From DATHGT01 sp035317605 (GTDB lineage Bacteria > Methylomirabilota > Methylomirabilia > Rokubacteriales > CSP1-6), in assembly GCA_035317605.1 (NCBI GenBank), contig DATHGT010000371.1:1-23467 (forward strand): DNA of 23,467 nucleotides, given 5' to 3'. Numbering within the stretch: position 1 is the stretch's first letter; every line of letters starts with the position of its first letter. Position numbers and translations under genes: made by a program. The notes under the pieces were generated by a model. It saw only the letters and a list, made by a program, of their open reading frames with translations. It was not told the origin of the DNA and made no database searches. This document shows, piece after piece, positions 8,568 to 15,142 of this stretch.

Positions 8568-8582
8568 GCAGAGAGTGTGCCA
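8568..8582 (-). promoter_or_regulatory. Sigma-54 (RpoN) type promoter for the minor-pilin operon
   Basis: The minus strand reads TGGCAC-ACTCT-CTGC. This matches the RpoN consensus TGGCAC-N5-TTGC at every position but one, with the invariant GG (-24) and GC (-12) in the right phase. The predicted transcript start is near 8556, 21 bases before the chosen pilV-like start. Pilin genes in many bacteria are activated by PilR with RpoN, so the match is biologically sensible. Confidence 0.65.
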
Positions 8583-8848
8583 ACCTCAAAACGTCGGAGT
8601 CAGAGCGGGTTCTCGGAACATCGACCGGCTCGGGGTGACGCTTCTTTGCATTTCTTGACGGTTTGGCATGTGCGACATCGCGGACGAAGCGCGTAGGCTT
8701 GGTGTGCGCGACTCCGCGATCTGGTTGACGAAGCGCGGGACGGCGTCGAGGGTTTGGCTGGCAAGATTCGGTGGTCGCGCCGTCCCGCCGGAACTCTCAT
8801 GGCGCTGCACGCTATGGAGTTCGCTACATCTCAACTATGTCGAATTCT
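8583..8848. other. Non-coding stretch between the pilus operon and hyuB
   Basis: About 265 bases have no credible gene: the short open frames on both strands lack family resemblance and are the usual by-product of GC-rich DNA. Three things stand out. An 11-bp inverted repeat lies at 8735-8788. The direct repeat GACGAAGCGCG occurs near 8684 and 8728. An ATGT-GCG-ACAT motif (8668-8678) and a related TGTGCGCGAC (8703-8712) lie about 110 to 155 bases upstream of the predicted sigma-54 start, the normal range for activator sites. The composition near 8640-8670 and 8815-8860 is AT-richer than the flanking genes. Confidence 0.5.
8735..8788. repeat. 11-bp inverted repeat with 32-base loop
   Basis: GCGGGACGGCG (8735-8745) is matched perfectly by CGCCGTCCCGC (8778-8788). 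The arms are long for chance in 265 bases, even at this GC content. There is no T-run on either strand after the stem, so it is not an ordinary intrinsic terminator. It lies just past the 3' end of hyuB and could stabilise or end that transcript, or be part of a dispersed repeat. Confidence 0.55.
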
Positions 8849-10588
8849 TCATACACTCCGGCGCAACACCTCGCGGGCTTCCTTGGTCGCCACCTCGTCG
8901 ACGGCGTCGCCCTCGGCGGTGAGCACCACGCCATACGACGAGCGTGCGGCGTCCGACGTGATCTTGCCGTCGAGGAGGTCGGCCAGCACCCGTGCGGGGT
9001 CGCGATCGAGGGGATCACCGTAGCCGGCGCCGCCCGCGATGTACTCCCAGAGCTGATCGCCCGGGTGCAGCACGATCATCTTCTTGGACGGAAGGTCCTC
9101 GCGGGTTCCGTCCTTGCGCACGATGAACGCGTGACCGGACACCCCGGGGCCGCCGCCCTCCAAGCCCCACGGCGCCGACGCGAAGCGCTCGCCGCGATGC
9201 GAGACCGTGACGTCGGTGGTGGTGGCCTCGAAGACCTTCTCGAGGCCGAGGCCGCCGCGCCAGCGACCGGCCCCGCCCGAGTCGGTCCAGAGCCGCGCGC
9301 GCGGGATGCGAATCGGGAAGTTCATCTCGACCGACTCCACCGGAATGTTCATGCAGTTCGACACGTCGGTCTCGATCACGTCGATGCCGTCCTTGGTCGG
9401 GCGCGCCCCCATGCCGCCGGCGGCCAGCTCGCTGGCCACGAACGGGCGGCCGGTCTCGGGGTCGCGCCCGCCGAACGCCATCACCAGGAGCGTTCCGGAG
9501 TTGGCGGCCGGCATGCGGCCGGGCAGCGCTGGGACGAGCGCGCCGAGGATGGTGTCGGCGATGCGCTTGATGGTGGCGGTGCGGCAGCTCACCGGGCCGG
9601 GCGGGCGCGGGTTCACGATGCTGCCCTCGGGCAAGACGGCGTCGACGGCGCGGAAGCAGCCCCCGTTGTTGGGGATCGAGGCGTCGGCGATGGCGCGGAC
9701 CGCGTAGTACACCGCTGACATCGTGGAAGCGGGCACCGAATTGAACGGCCCGCGCACCTGTGGATCGGTTCCCGTGAAGTCGAACGTCATCGCCGAGCCC
9801 CGCACGCGCACGGTCACCGCGATCTTCACCCGTCGCCCGACGTCGACCCCGTCGTCGTCGAGGTAGTCCTCGAACGCGTAGTCGCCGTCGGGAATGGTCT
9901 GGATCTGCGCGCGCGTCAGCCGCTCGCCGCGCGAGAGCAGCTCCTCGATGTAGCCGAGCACGGTCTCCACGCCGTGGGCCGCGGTGACTTCGCGCAGACG
10001 CACGCCGCCGAGACGACCGGCCGCGACCTGGGCCATGAGGTCGCCCGTGAACACGTCGGGCAGCCGCACGTTGCGGGTCAGCAGCGCGAACAGATTTTCG
10101 TCCAGCACGCCGGCGCGGAAGAGCTGGGTGGGCGGAATGATGACGCCTTCCTGATACAGCTCGGTGGCGTCGGTGGGGACGCTGCCCGGCGTACGCCCGC
10201 CCACGTCCTGGTGATGGCACATCGTGCAGGCCAGCGCGATCGCGCGGCCGTCGACGAAGACCGGGACGGCCAGCGTGATGTCCGGCAAGTGCGTCCCGCC
10301 GTCGTAGGGATCGTTGAGCAGGAACGCGTCGCCCTCCCGCATGCCCTCGGGAGGAAACGCGCGCACGATGCGCTGGGCCGCGAACTGGAGCGCGCCCAGG
10401 TGGATGGGAATGGCCGCGGCCTGAGCGATCGTCTCGCCGCGCGCGTTGAACAGCGCCGCCGAGGCGTCGAGGCCTTCCTTCACGATCGGCGAGGCCGCGC
10501 TCTTGAGCAGCGTCAGCTCCATCTCGTCGGCGATGGCGTCGAGACGGTTGCGCAGCACCTCGAGCAGGATCGGATCGATGCCGCTCAT
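8849..10588 (-). CDS. hyuB: Hydantoinase B / oxoprolinase family protein
   Basis: The 579-residue product is full length for the HyuB/hydantoinase_B family, the beta component of N-methylhydantoinase, acetone-carboxylase-like and 5-oxoprolinase-like enzymes. Diagnostic segments are DPILLEVLRNRLDAIADEM at the N-terminus, FLLNDPYDGGTHLPDITLAVPVF (residues 89-111), CHHQDVGGRTPGSVPTDATELYQEG (125-149), and a glycine-rich C-terminal part (GGAGRWRGGLGLEKVFE, GGGPGVSGHAFI). The enzyme is cytoplasmic and works with HyuA, which supplies ATP-dependent ring activation; the likely substrates are cyclic amides such as hydantoins or 5-oxoproline. Its ATG overlaps the hyuA stop by 4 bases, indicating a coupled 1:1 pair. 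The actual substrate cannot be assigned from sequence. Confidence 0.93.
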   Translation of the reverse strand: MSGIDPILLEVLRNRLDAIADEMELTLLKSAASPIVKEGLDASAALFNARGETIAQAAAIPIHLGALQFAAQRIVRAFPPEGMREGDAFLLNDPYDGGTHLPDITLAVPVFVDGRAIALACTMCHHQDVGGRTPGSVPTDATELYQEGVIIPPTQLFRAGVLDENLFALLTRNVRLPDVFTGDLMAQVAAGRLGGVRLREVTAAHGVETVLGYIEELLSRGERLTRAQIQTIPDGDYAFEDYLDDDGVDVGRRVKIAVTVRVRGSAMTFDFTGTDPQVRGPFNSVPASTMSAVYYAVRAIADASIPNNGGCFRAVDAVLPEGSIVNPRPPGPVSCRTATIKRIADTILGALVPALPGRMPAANSGTLLVMAFGGRDPETGRPFVASELAAGGMGARPTKDGIDVIETDVSNCMNIPVESVEMNFPIRIPRARLWTDSGGAGRWRGGLGLEKVFEATTTDVTVSHRGERFASAPWGLEGGGPGVSGHAFIVRKDGTREDLPSKKMIVLHPGDQLWEYIAGGAGYGDPLDRDPARVLADLLDGKITSDAARSSYGVVLTAEGDAVDEVATKEAREVLRRSV

Positions 10589-12816
10589 GCCTCTCTCCTG
10601 AGACGCAGGTTTCCCGACGACTCCACGAGGGCGGCGTGGCCCGGGGGAATCACGGTGGTCGTGTCCAGTTGCTCGATGATCGCGGGTCCGGCCACGCGGG
10701 CTTCGATCGGCAAGCGCGCGCGATCGTAGACGGCGGTCACCGTGAATCCTTCGGGAGCGAACCAGGCCCGACGCGTGCCGACTCGTGCGTCGTCGGCACG
10801 CGAGGTCGACGAGCGCCCGGGCTCCGCCGGGACCCGACCAGCGTCCGCGGCGCGACCCCCACGCGTGGTCGACGAGCGCCCCGGCTCCGCTGCGACGCGA
10901 CTAGAGTCCGCGGGGTGACCTCCGCGCGTGATCGAGGAGCGCTCCGGCTCCGCCGGGGCGCGACGAGCGTCGGGGGGGCTTGGGGGGCCCGCGGCTAGGC
11001 CCCCCACGGGGTAGATGTGGACGGCGCGAACGTTCACGAATTCCACCGGCTGGCGGGTGCGCGCATAGCCGTAGACGCGCTCGTGCACGGCGTGGAACGC
11101 GGCGAGGATCTCAACGATCCGCTCCGCCGCCACCGGCGCGGCGATCGGCACCTCCAGCTCGTACGCCTGACCCGCGTACCGCATGTCCGCCGAGTACGCC
11201 ACGCGGACGCCGTCGGCCGGCACGCCCTCGGCCCGCATGCGCTCCCGGCCCACCGCGTCGAGCTCGGCCAGACAGCGATTCAGGACGCCGAGATCGATCG
11301 CGTCGGTCGGCGCCTGGAGCGTGCGCGCGTGATGGTGCTCGATGGCCGCGGACAGGAGCCCGAGGGCGGCCAGCACGCCCGGCGCCTCGGGAACGATCAC
11401 GTCGGTCATCCCCATCTCCTCGGCCAGGACCACCCCGTGCACGGGCCCGGCGCCCCCGAGGACGACGAGCGCGAACTGTCGGGGGTCGTAGCCGCGCTTG
11501 ATCGTCACCAGGCGAATCTGGTCGGCCATGCGCGCGTTGACCACGCGATGGATGCCGGCGGCGGTGCGCACGACGTCGAGGCCGAGCCGACGGCCGAGCC
11601 CGTCGAGCGCGCGCTCGGCGGCGGGGAGGTCGAGCCGCATCAGTCCACCGGCGAAGCGCTCGGGATCGAGATAGCCGAGCACGAGGCTCGCGTCCGTCAC
11701 CGTGGCCTGATCGCCGCCGCGGGCGTAGCACGCCGGCCCCGGTTCAGCCCCCGCGCTCCGCGGGCCGACGCGAAGCCCGCCGGCGGCGTCGATCCAGGCG
11801 ATGCTGCCGCCGCCGGCCCCGATCGTGCTCACGTCCACCATGGGTGTGCGCACCGGATACGGCCCGATCGCCCCCTCGCTGGCGATGAGCGGCTGGCCCC
11901 CGCGCACCATCGCCACGTCGTTGCTGGTGCCGCCCATGTCGAGCGAGACGAAGTCCCTCACCCCGCTCCGCTCCGCGGCGACCTTCGCGCCGATGACGCC
12001 GCCCGCCGGCCCGGAGAGGAACAGCGTCACCGGCTGCTCGGCGGCCAGCGCGGCCGAGACGATGCCCCCGCGCGAGCGCATGATCAGGGGCGGCGCCGCG
12101 ACGCCGAGCCCGCGCAGCCGGCCGGCGAGACCCGCCAGGTAGCGCTTCACCACGGGCCCGAGGTAGGCGTCGAACGCGGTCACGCACGTGCGCTCGTATT
12201 CGCGGAAGGTCGGATCGACTTCGCACGACAGCGACACGCTGATCTCCGGCGCCACCTCGCCGATGATCTCGCGCGTGCGCCGCTCGTGCTCGGGATCGAC
12301 GAACGAGAAGAGATAGCTCACCGCGATGGCCTGCACGCCCTGGGCGCGCAACCTGGCGGTCTCCGCGCGGACGTGATCCTCGTCGAGCGGGATCAGCACG
12401 CGGCCGCGCGCGTCGAGCCGCTCGCGGATGCCGACCCGACGGCGGCGCGGGGCCAGGAACGTCGGCGTCTCCGGATCCATGTCGAGGTCGTACATCCGGG
12501 CGCGCTTCTGCCGGCCCAGCTCCAGCACGTCCTCGAAGCCGTCGGTGGCGAGGATGGCCGTCACCGCGCCCTTCTGCTCGAGGACGGCGTTGGTGGCCAC
12601 GGTGGTGCCGTGGACGAACCGCTCGACCGCCTCGGCCGGAGCGCCCGCGAGCGCCAGCACGCGCTGGACGGCAGCGGCGATGCCGTCGAGCAAATCCTTT
12701 GGCGTGCTCGGCACCTTGGTGAGGGTGAGACGCCCGTCGCCGGCGAGGGCCACGATGTCGGTGAACGTCCCGCCGATGTCGACGCCGATCTGAAGCGCGG
12801 GCGGGCGTGTCGCCAT
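10585..12816 (-). CDS. hyuA: Hydantoinase A / oxoprolinase family ATP-dependent subunit with internal repeat insertion
   Basis: From the ATG at 12816 the product has 743 residues. Its N-terminus LQIGVDIGGTFTDIVAL is the phosphate-binding loop of the ASKHA fold, followed by FVHGTTVATNAVLEQKGA, FLSGPAGGVIGAK near residue 260 and FVSLDMGGTSNDVAM near residue 285. These are the Hydant_A_N and Hydantoinase_A signatures. The frame stays open upstream to 12933, but those extra residues are basic, non-family sequence, and a TAGAAT hexamer sits 7 bases before 12816. Residues about 614-673 are an arginine/serine/proline-rich insertion built of 21-residue repeats (AEPGRSSTTRGG type) that interrupts the conserved C-terminal domain just before WFAPEGFTVTAVYDR and AGPAIIEQLDTTTVIPPG. 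The protein works with HyuB in ATP-dependent cleavage of cyclic amides; cytoplasmic. Confidence 0.92.
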   Translation of the reverse strand: MATRPPALQIGVDIGGTFTDIVALAGDGRLTLTKVPSTPKDLLDGIAAAVQRVLALAGAPAEAVERFVHGTTVATNAVLEQKGAVTAILATDGFEDVLELGRQKRARMYDLDMDPETPTFLAPRRRRVGIRERLDARGRVLIPLDEDHVRAETARLRAQGVQAIAVSYLFSFVDPEHERRTREIIGEVAPEISVSLSCEVDPTFREYERTCVTAFDAYLGPVVKRYLAGLAGRLRGLGVAAPPLIMRSRGGIVSAALAAEQPVTLFLSGPAGGVIGAKVAAERSGVRDFVSLDMGGTSNDVAMVRGGQPLIASEGAIGPYPVRTPMVDVSTIGAGGGSIAWIDAAGGLRVGPRSAGAEPGPACYARGGDQATVTDASLVLGYLDPERFAGGLMRLDLPAAERALDGLGRRLGLDVVRTAAGIHRVVNARMADQIRLVTIKRGYDPRQFALVVLGGAGPVHGVVLAEEMGMTDVIVPEAPGVLAALGLLSAAIEHHHARTLQAPTDAIDLGVLNRCLAELDAVGRERMRAEGVPADGVRVAYSADMRYAGQAYELEVPIAAPVAAERIVEILAAFHAVHERVYGYARTRQPVEFVNVRAVHIYPVGGLAAGPPSPPDARRAPAEPERSSITRGGHPADSSRVAAEPGRSSTTRGGRAADAGRVPAEPGRSSTSRADDARVGTRRAWFAPEGFTVTAVYDRARLPIEARVAGPAIIEQLDTTTVIPPGHAALVESSGNLRLRREA
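10799..10975. repeat. 63-bp tandem repeat, about 2.8 copies, inside hyuA
   Basis: Equivalent points CTCCGC recur at 10822, 10885 and 10948, exactly 63 bases apart. The preceding GAGCGC-CCGG block repeats with the same spacing. Because 63 is a multiple of three, the array stays in frame and encodes 21-residue units of the form AEPGRSSTTRGG followed by a variable nine residues. The copies differ by scattered substitutions, so the array is not brand new. Confidence 0.85.
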
Positions 12817-12823
12817 GGCCGAA

Positions 12824-12829
12824 ATTCTA
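12824..12829 (-). promoter_or_regulatory. Candidate -10 element of hyuAB
   Basis: TAGAAT on the minus strand ends 7 bases before the hyuA ATG, so transcription would begin at the start codon itself. No Shine-Dalgarno sequence and no clear -35 are visible. This supports the 12816 start over longer forms and suggests a leaderless message. Confidence 0.4.
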
Positions 12830-12901
12830 CTCGACAACCCGCGGCACGTTCGGCATGAGCCAGACCGCGACGACGGAACGCCCGGCGGGTACGACCGGCG
12901 G

Positions 12902-13462
12902 CTAGGCGACCCGTGCCGCGGACGCGTGAGCACGCCTCCGGCGGATCAGGACGAAGCAGGCCTCGACCAGCTGTTGCAGACCATAGAGACCGACGAGCGT
13001 GGCGGCGTTGATGGCGAGCACCTGCCCGATGATCCGGACGGAGAAGGTCCCCGTCCCGCCCAGGACCGATGCGGCGGCGGCGTAGAGCGTCAGTTGATAG
13101 AGCGCGAACGCGGCGGCGAAGCTGCCGAGCGTCCGCGTCGGCGCGCCGAACGCTCGGAGCCGGCGATGAGACCACTGCGCGGCGAGCGTACCGATCACCG
13201 CGGCGCCGCCGATGACGACGCCCCACGCCACGGTCTTCCCGGTCGGGGGGTAGTGGAGCAGGCCGAACCCCATCGCTTGGTTGGCGAGCCACACGAGCAC
13301 CGTGCACGAGAGCGCCCCGCGCCAGGACAGGGTCGCCGCCACGATGACGGCGAAGGCCGCGAAGGGGGTGACGCACGTGTACACGACGGTGAGCACCGCG
13401 GTCGTGGCGATCAACACGGCCAGCCAAATCGGGAAACGCCACGTGAGATCATTCCGCGTCAT
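12902..13462 (-). CDS. Integral membrane protein of unknown function
   Basis: The ATG at 13462 is preceded at 7 bases by a strong Shine-Dalgarno sequence GAGGAGGG, which settles the start although the frame is open farther upstream. The 186-residue product has about five or six hydrophobic segments: residues roughly 9-29 (FPIWLAVLIATTAVLTVVY), 32-47, 49-67, 77-95, 110-131 and 138-172. It ends in a basic tail with four consecutive arginines (LIRRRR), consistent with a cytoplasmic C-terminus. I do not recognise a family. Size and the six-helix layout are reminiscent of small substrate-capture (S) components of ECF-type transporters, but there is no motif to support this and no ECF ATPase nearby. 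It is downstream of its own ribosome binding site and 85 bases from hyuA, so it may be transcribed separately. Confidence 0.75.
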   Translation of the reverse strand: MTRNDLTWRFPIWLAVLIATTAVLTVVYTCVTPFAAFAVIVAATLSWRGALSCTVLVWLANQAMGFGLLHYPPTGKTVAWGVVIGGAAVIGTLAAQWSHRRLRAFGAPTRTLGSFAAAFALYQLTLYAAAASVLGGTGTFSVRIIGQVLAINAATLVGLYGLQQLVEACFVLIRRRRAHASAARVA

Positions 13463-13469
13463 ATCCGAG

Positions 13470-13477
13470 CCCTCCTC
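13470..13477 (-). promoter_or_regulatory. Ribosome binding site fixing the membrane-protein start
   Basis: GAGGAGGG on the minus strand, 7 bases before the ATG at 13462. It is one of the strongest Shine-Dalgarno matches in the window and argues against the longer upstream open frame. Confidence 0.75.
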
Positions 13478-13689
13478 GAACAACGAGGCGGACGGTATCA
13501 GAACGCACGAGCCGTCGCAATATCGACGGCGCGCTGGGCGAAGCTCCGAACTCGCGTCGGGGCCATCACGAGCCCGATGGCTCGCCGAAGGAGAGCTCAT
13601 TGCCGCTCGGACGACCGTCGGTGGTGACATCACACCGCCTCAGCGAAGGCGTTTGCCCGTCGTCACGGGCATGAGCTTGCCGTAGCGGA

Positions 13690-13893
13690 CTGTTCAACTG
13701 GACGACCCGCTACCGCTACCGCGACGTCGAAGCGTTTCTGAGCGTCGAGAACCTGACCGACACGAAGTGGCGCGAGTCGCAGTTCTTCTTCACCTCACGT
13801 CTGCCCGGCGAGCCCGCCGCGGGCATCGGCGACGTCCAGTTCACGCCGGGCAATCCGCGATCGTTCCTCGGCGGCATCGCCCTGCACTTCTGA
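13690..13893 (+). pseudogene. Relic of a TonB-dependent receptor C-terminus
   Basis: Reading 13690-13893 in one frame gives 67 residues ending in a stop: LFNWTTRYRYRDVEAFLSVENLTDTKWRESQ, FFFTSRLPGEP, FTPGNPRSFLGGIALHF. This is the last two to three beta-strands and terminal aromatic residue of an outer-membrane TonB-dependent receptor barrel; NLTDTKW and TPGNPRSFLGG are the usual penultimate and final strand motifs. Upstream the frame meets a TGA at 13672, and no plug or barrel sequence is present in any frame. So only about a tenth of a normal 650 to 800-residue receptor remains. I read it as the scar of a deletion or rearrangement with a breakpoint near 13675-13690. The part between 13478 and 13689 shows no gene. 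Confidence 0.8.
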
Positions 13894-13906
13894 GCAGCCG
13901 CGCGCG

Positions 13907-15040
13907 TCAGCCGGGTCGAGTCCTCCACGGATCGAGGCCCAGCGCCTCGCGGAGCCACGACACCACGCCGTCGATCCCCGCCCCGGTGGTGAGATCGACG
14001 AACACGGACGGACGCTCGCCGCGCCACCGGGCCGTGTCAGCTTCCAGTCGCGGGAGGTCGCCCTTCGCCGCGCCGGCCGTGCTCACGACCAGCAAGTGCC
14101 AGGGGGCGAAGCCCCGGTCGTCGCGACGGAGCGCGTCGGCCACGGCGGACGCGGCGAACACGCCGACGGTCGCGTCGACCACGCTCGGCGCGTCGTCCTC
14201 CTCCTCCAGCGCCACGAGCACCAGATCGACCGCGTGATCGTTCACCTCGCTCGCGTGAGCGGGTGAGCTGACCACGGCCCGCCGGCGGCCATAACGCCGC
14301 CTGAGCGCGTCGATGAGCGCGGTTCTCGTGGGCGCCGAGCCGCCGACGCCCAGCTTGAGCGGTCCCAGCCCCCGCGGGAGCGCGACCACGCTCGCGGTGG
14401 GGGTCGACTGCGGAATGAAGGGACCGTAGCGGCCCATCCGGTCTCCGTCGACGGGGCACGTCGCTTCGAGCTCGGCCGTGGCCGCGGGCCGGGAGACGTG
14501 AACGTCGAGCCCGCACGAGGGACAGCGGAACCCGTGGCGGCCCGCCTCCATTCCTCGCGTGCCGACGCGGGCGTGGATGGCCGCGTAGTGATGCGTCTTG
14601 GCCAAGACGGTGACGATGCTCTTCACCTGGTCCTCGAGCCGGAAGCGCGGGCCGGCGGGAACGAGCACGCGGTCGTCCTCGATCCTCGCCTCGACGTTCT
14701 CGAGCACGATGGCGGCGCCGAGCCATTCGGCCATGGCGCGCGACTCGCACGTGATCGCCATCCAGCCCGGGGCTCCGGGCTCCGAGTAGAGACCGGTGGT
14801 TTCCCAGATGCCACGCCGCATCTCGGCCACCAGGTCGGGGGCGCACGCTCCGGCTTCTTCCCCGTCTCGGGCGCCGCGCAGGGCATGCTCGGGCCCTCGG
14901 TGGGGCGGTCCGCCGAAGAGCGCCAGCTCGCAGAAGGTCGTCCACATCGCGCGCCAGTCGGGCCGTCCGTCCGTCCGCCACACGAACGGCGCCGCCGCCA
15001 TCGGCGCCGCGCGATCCGAGGAGCCTTCCTCCGTCGCCAT
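13907..15040 (-). CDS. Uncharacterised two-domain protein: zinc-ribbon-like N-terminal part and degenerate UreG/HypB-like GTPase part
   Basis: The 377-residue product (ATG 15040; GTG 15043 also possible) is not a family I can name. Residues about 20-165 form a conserved-looking domain with WRAMWTTFCELALFGGPPHRG (30-49), WMAITCESRAMAEWLGAAIVLENVEAR (93-119) and VKSIVTVLAKTHHY (139-152). Residues 173-199 resemble half of a zinc ribbon: CPSCG, then CPVDG, where the fourth cysteine is replaced by Asp198. From residue 225 the layout follows SIMIBI-class maturation GTPases: a P-loop position reading GVGGSAPT (231-238), ERG-poor middle, then VVSTAGAAKGDLPRLEAD and a C-terminal VFVDLTTGAGIDGVVSWLREAL, close to the UreG/HypB ending. 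The P-loop lysine is missing, so GTP hydrolysis is unlikely. It may be a metallochaperone-derived scaffold or regulator. Confidence 0.75.
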   Translation of the reverse strand: MATEEGSSDRAAPMAAAPFVWRTDGRPDWRAMWTTFCELALFGGPPHRGPEHALRGARDGEEAGACAPDLVAEMRRGIWETTGLYSEPGAPGWMAITCESRAMAEWLGAAIVLENVEARIEDDRVLVPAGPRFRLEDQVKSIVTVLAKTHHYAAIHARVGTRGMEAGRHGFRCPSCGLDVHVSRPAATAELEATCPVDGDRMGRYGPFIPQSTPTASVVALPRGLGPLKLGVGGSAPTRTALIDALRRRYGRRRAVVSSPAHASEVNDHAVDLVLVALEEEDDAPSVVDATVGVFAASAVADALRRDDRGFAPWHLLVVSTAGAAKGDLPRLEADTARWRGERPSVFVDLTTGAGIDGVVSWLREALGLDPWRTRPG

Positions 15041-15051
15041 CACGTTCGAGT

Positions 15052-15057
15052 CATATC
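15052..15057 (-). promoter_or_regulatory. Candidate -10 element for the degenerate-GTPase gene
   Basis: GATATG on the minus strand ends 11 bases before ATG 15040, within a TGATATGA context. A CTGTCA block lies 18 bases upstream of it. No Shine-Dalgarno sequence follows. The block is the complement of the -35 proposed for the divergent livK gene, so the two promoters would overlap. Confidence 0.3.
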
Positions 15058-15074
15058 ACGAGACCGGGGACGGC

Positions 15075-15104
15075 CTGACAGGAGTCCGGGCGCTGTGCGA
15101 GAAT
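15075..15104 (+). promoter_or_regulatory. Candidate promoter of the liv operon
   Basis: CTGACA (15075-15080) and GAGAAT (15099-15104) are separated by 18 bases and match five and four of six sigma-70 consensus positions. The start of transcription would be near 15111, leaving a leader of about 32 bases that contains a strong ribosome binding site. Confidence 0.45.
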
Positions 15105-15131
15105 GCCGCGTCGTTCGCCGCCGACCCGCGC

Positions 15132-15140
15132 AGGAGGGAG
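15132..15140 (+). promoter_or_regulatory. Ribosome binding site fixing the livK start
   Basis: AGGAGGGAG with its GGAGG core 5 bases before ATG 15143. The reading frame is open for hundreds of bases upstream, antisense to the neighbouring gene, but this site and the signal peptide place the start here. Confidence 0.8.
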
Positions 15141-15142
15141 CC

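Noticed and set aside
10799..10975. CRISPR-like spaced repeats
   Set aside because: The units abut with no unique spacers, differ by substitutions, and lie in frame inside a conserved gene.
11017..12858. Very long plus-strand open frame opposite hyuA, and similar long frames opposite the binding-protein genes and the ThDP-enzyme gene
   Set aside because: They are antisense to genes with clear family motifs, have no domain resemblance and arg/ala/pro-rich composition; an expected artefact of high GC.
13478..13560. Possible tRNA remnant, suggested by a plus-strand peptide reading DGIRTH, a typical antisense translation of a tRNA T-arm
   Set aside because: The minus-strand T-arm-like sequence does not pair and no acceptor stem or anticodon arm can be built. 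A CCGTCG/CGACGG hairpin (13512-13529) is the only structure.
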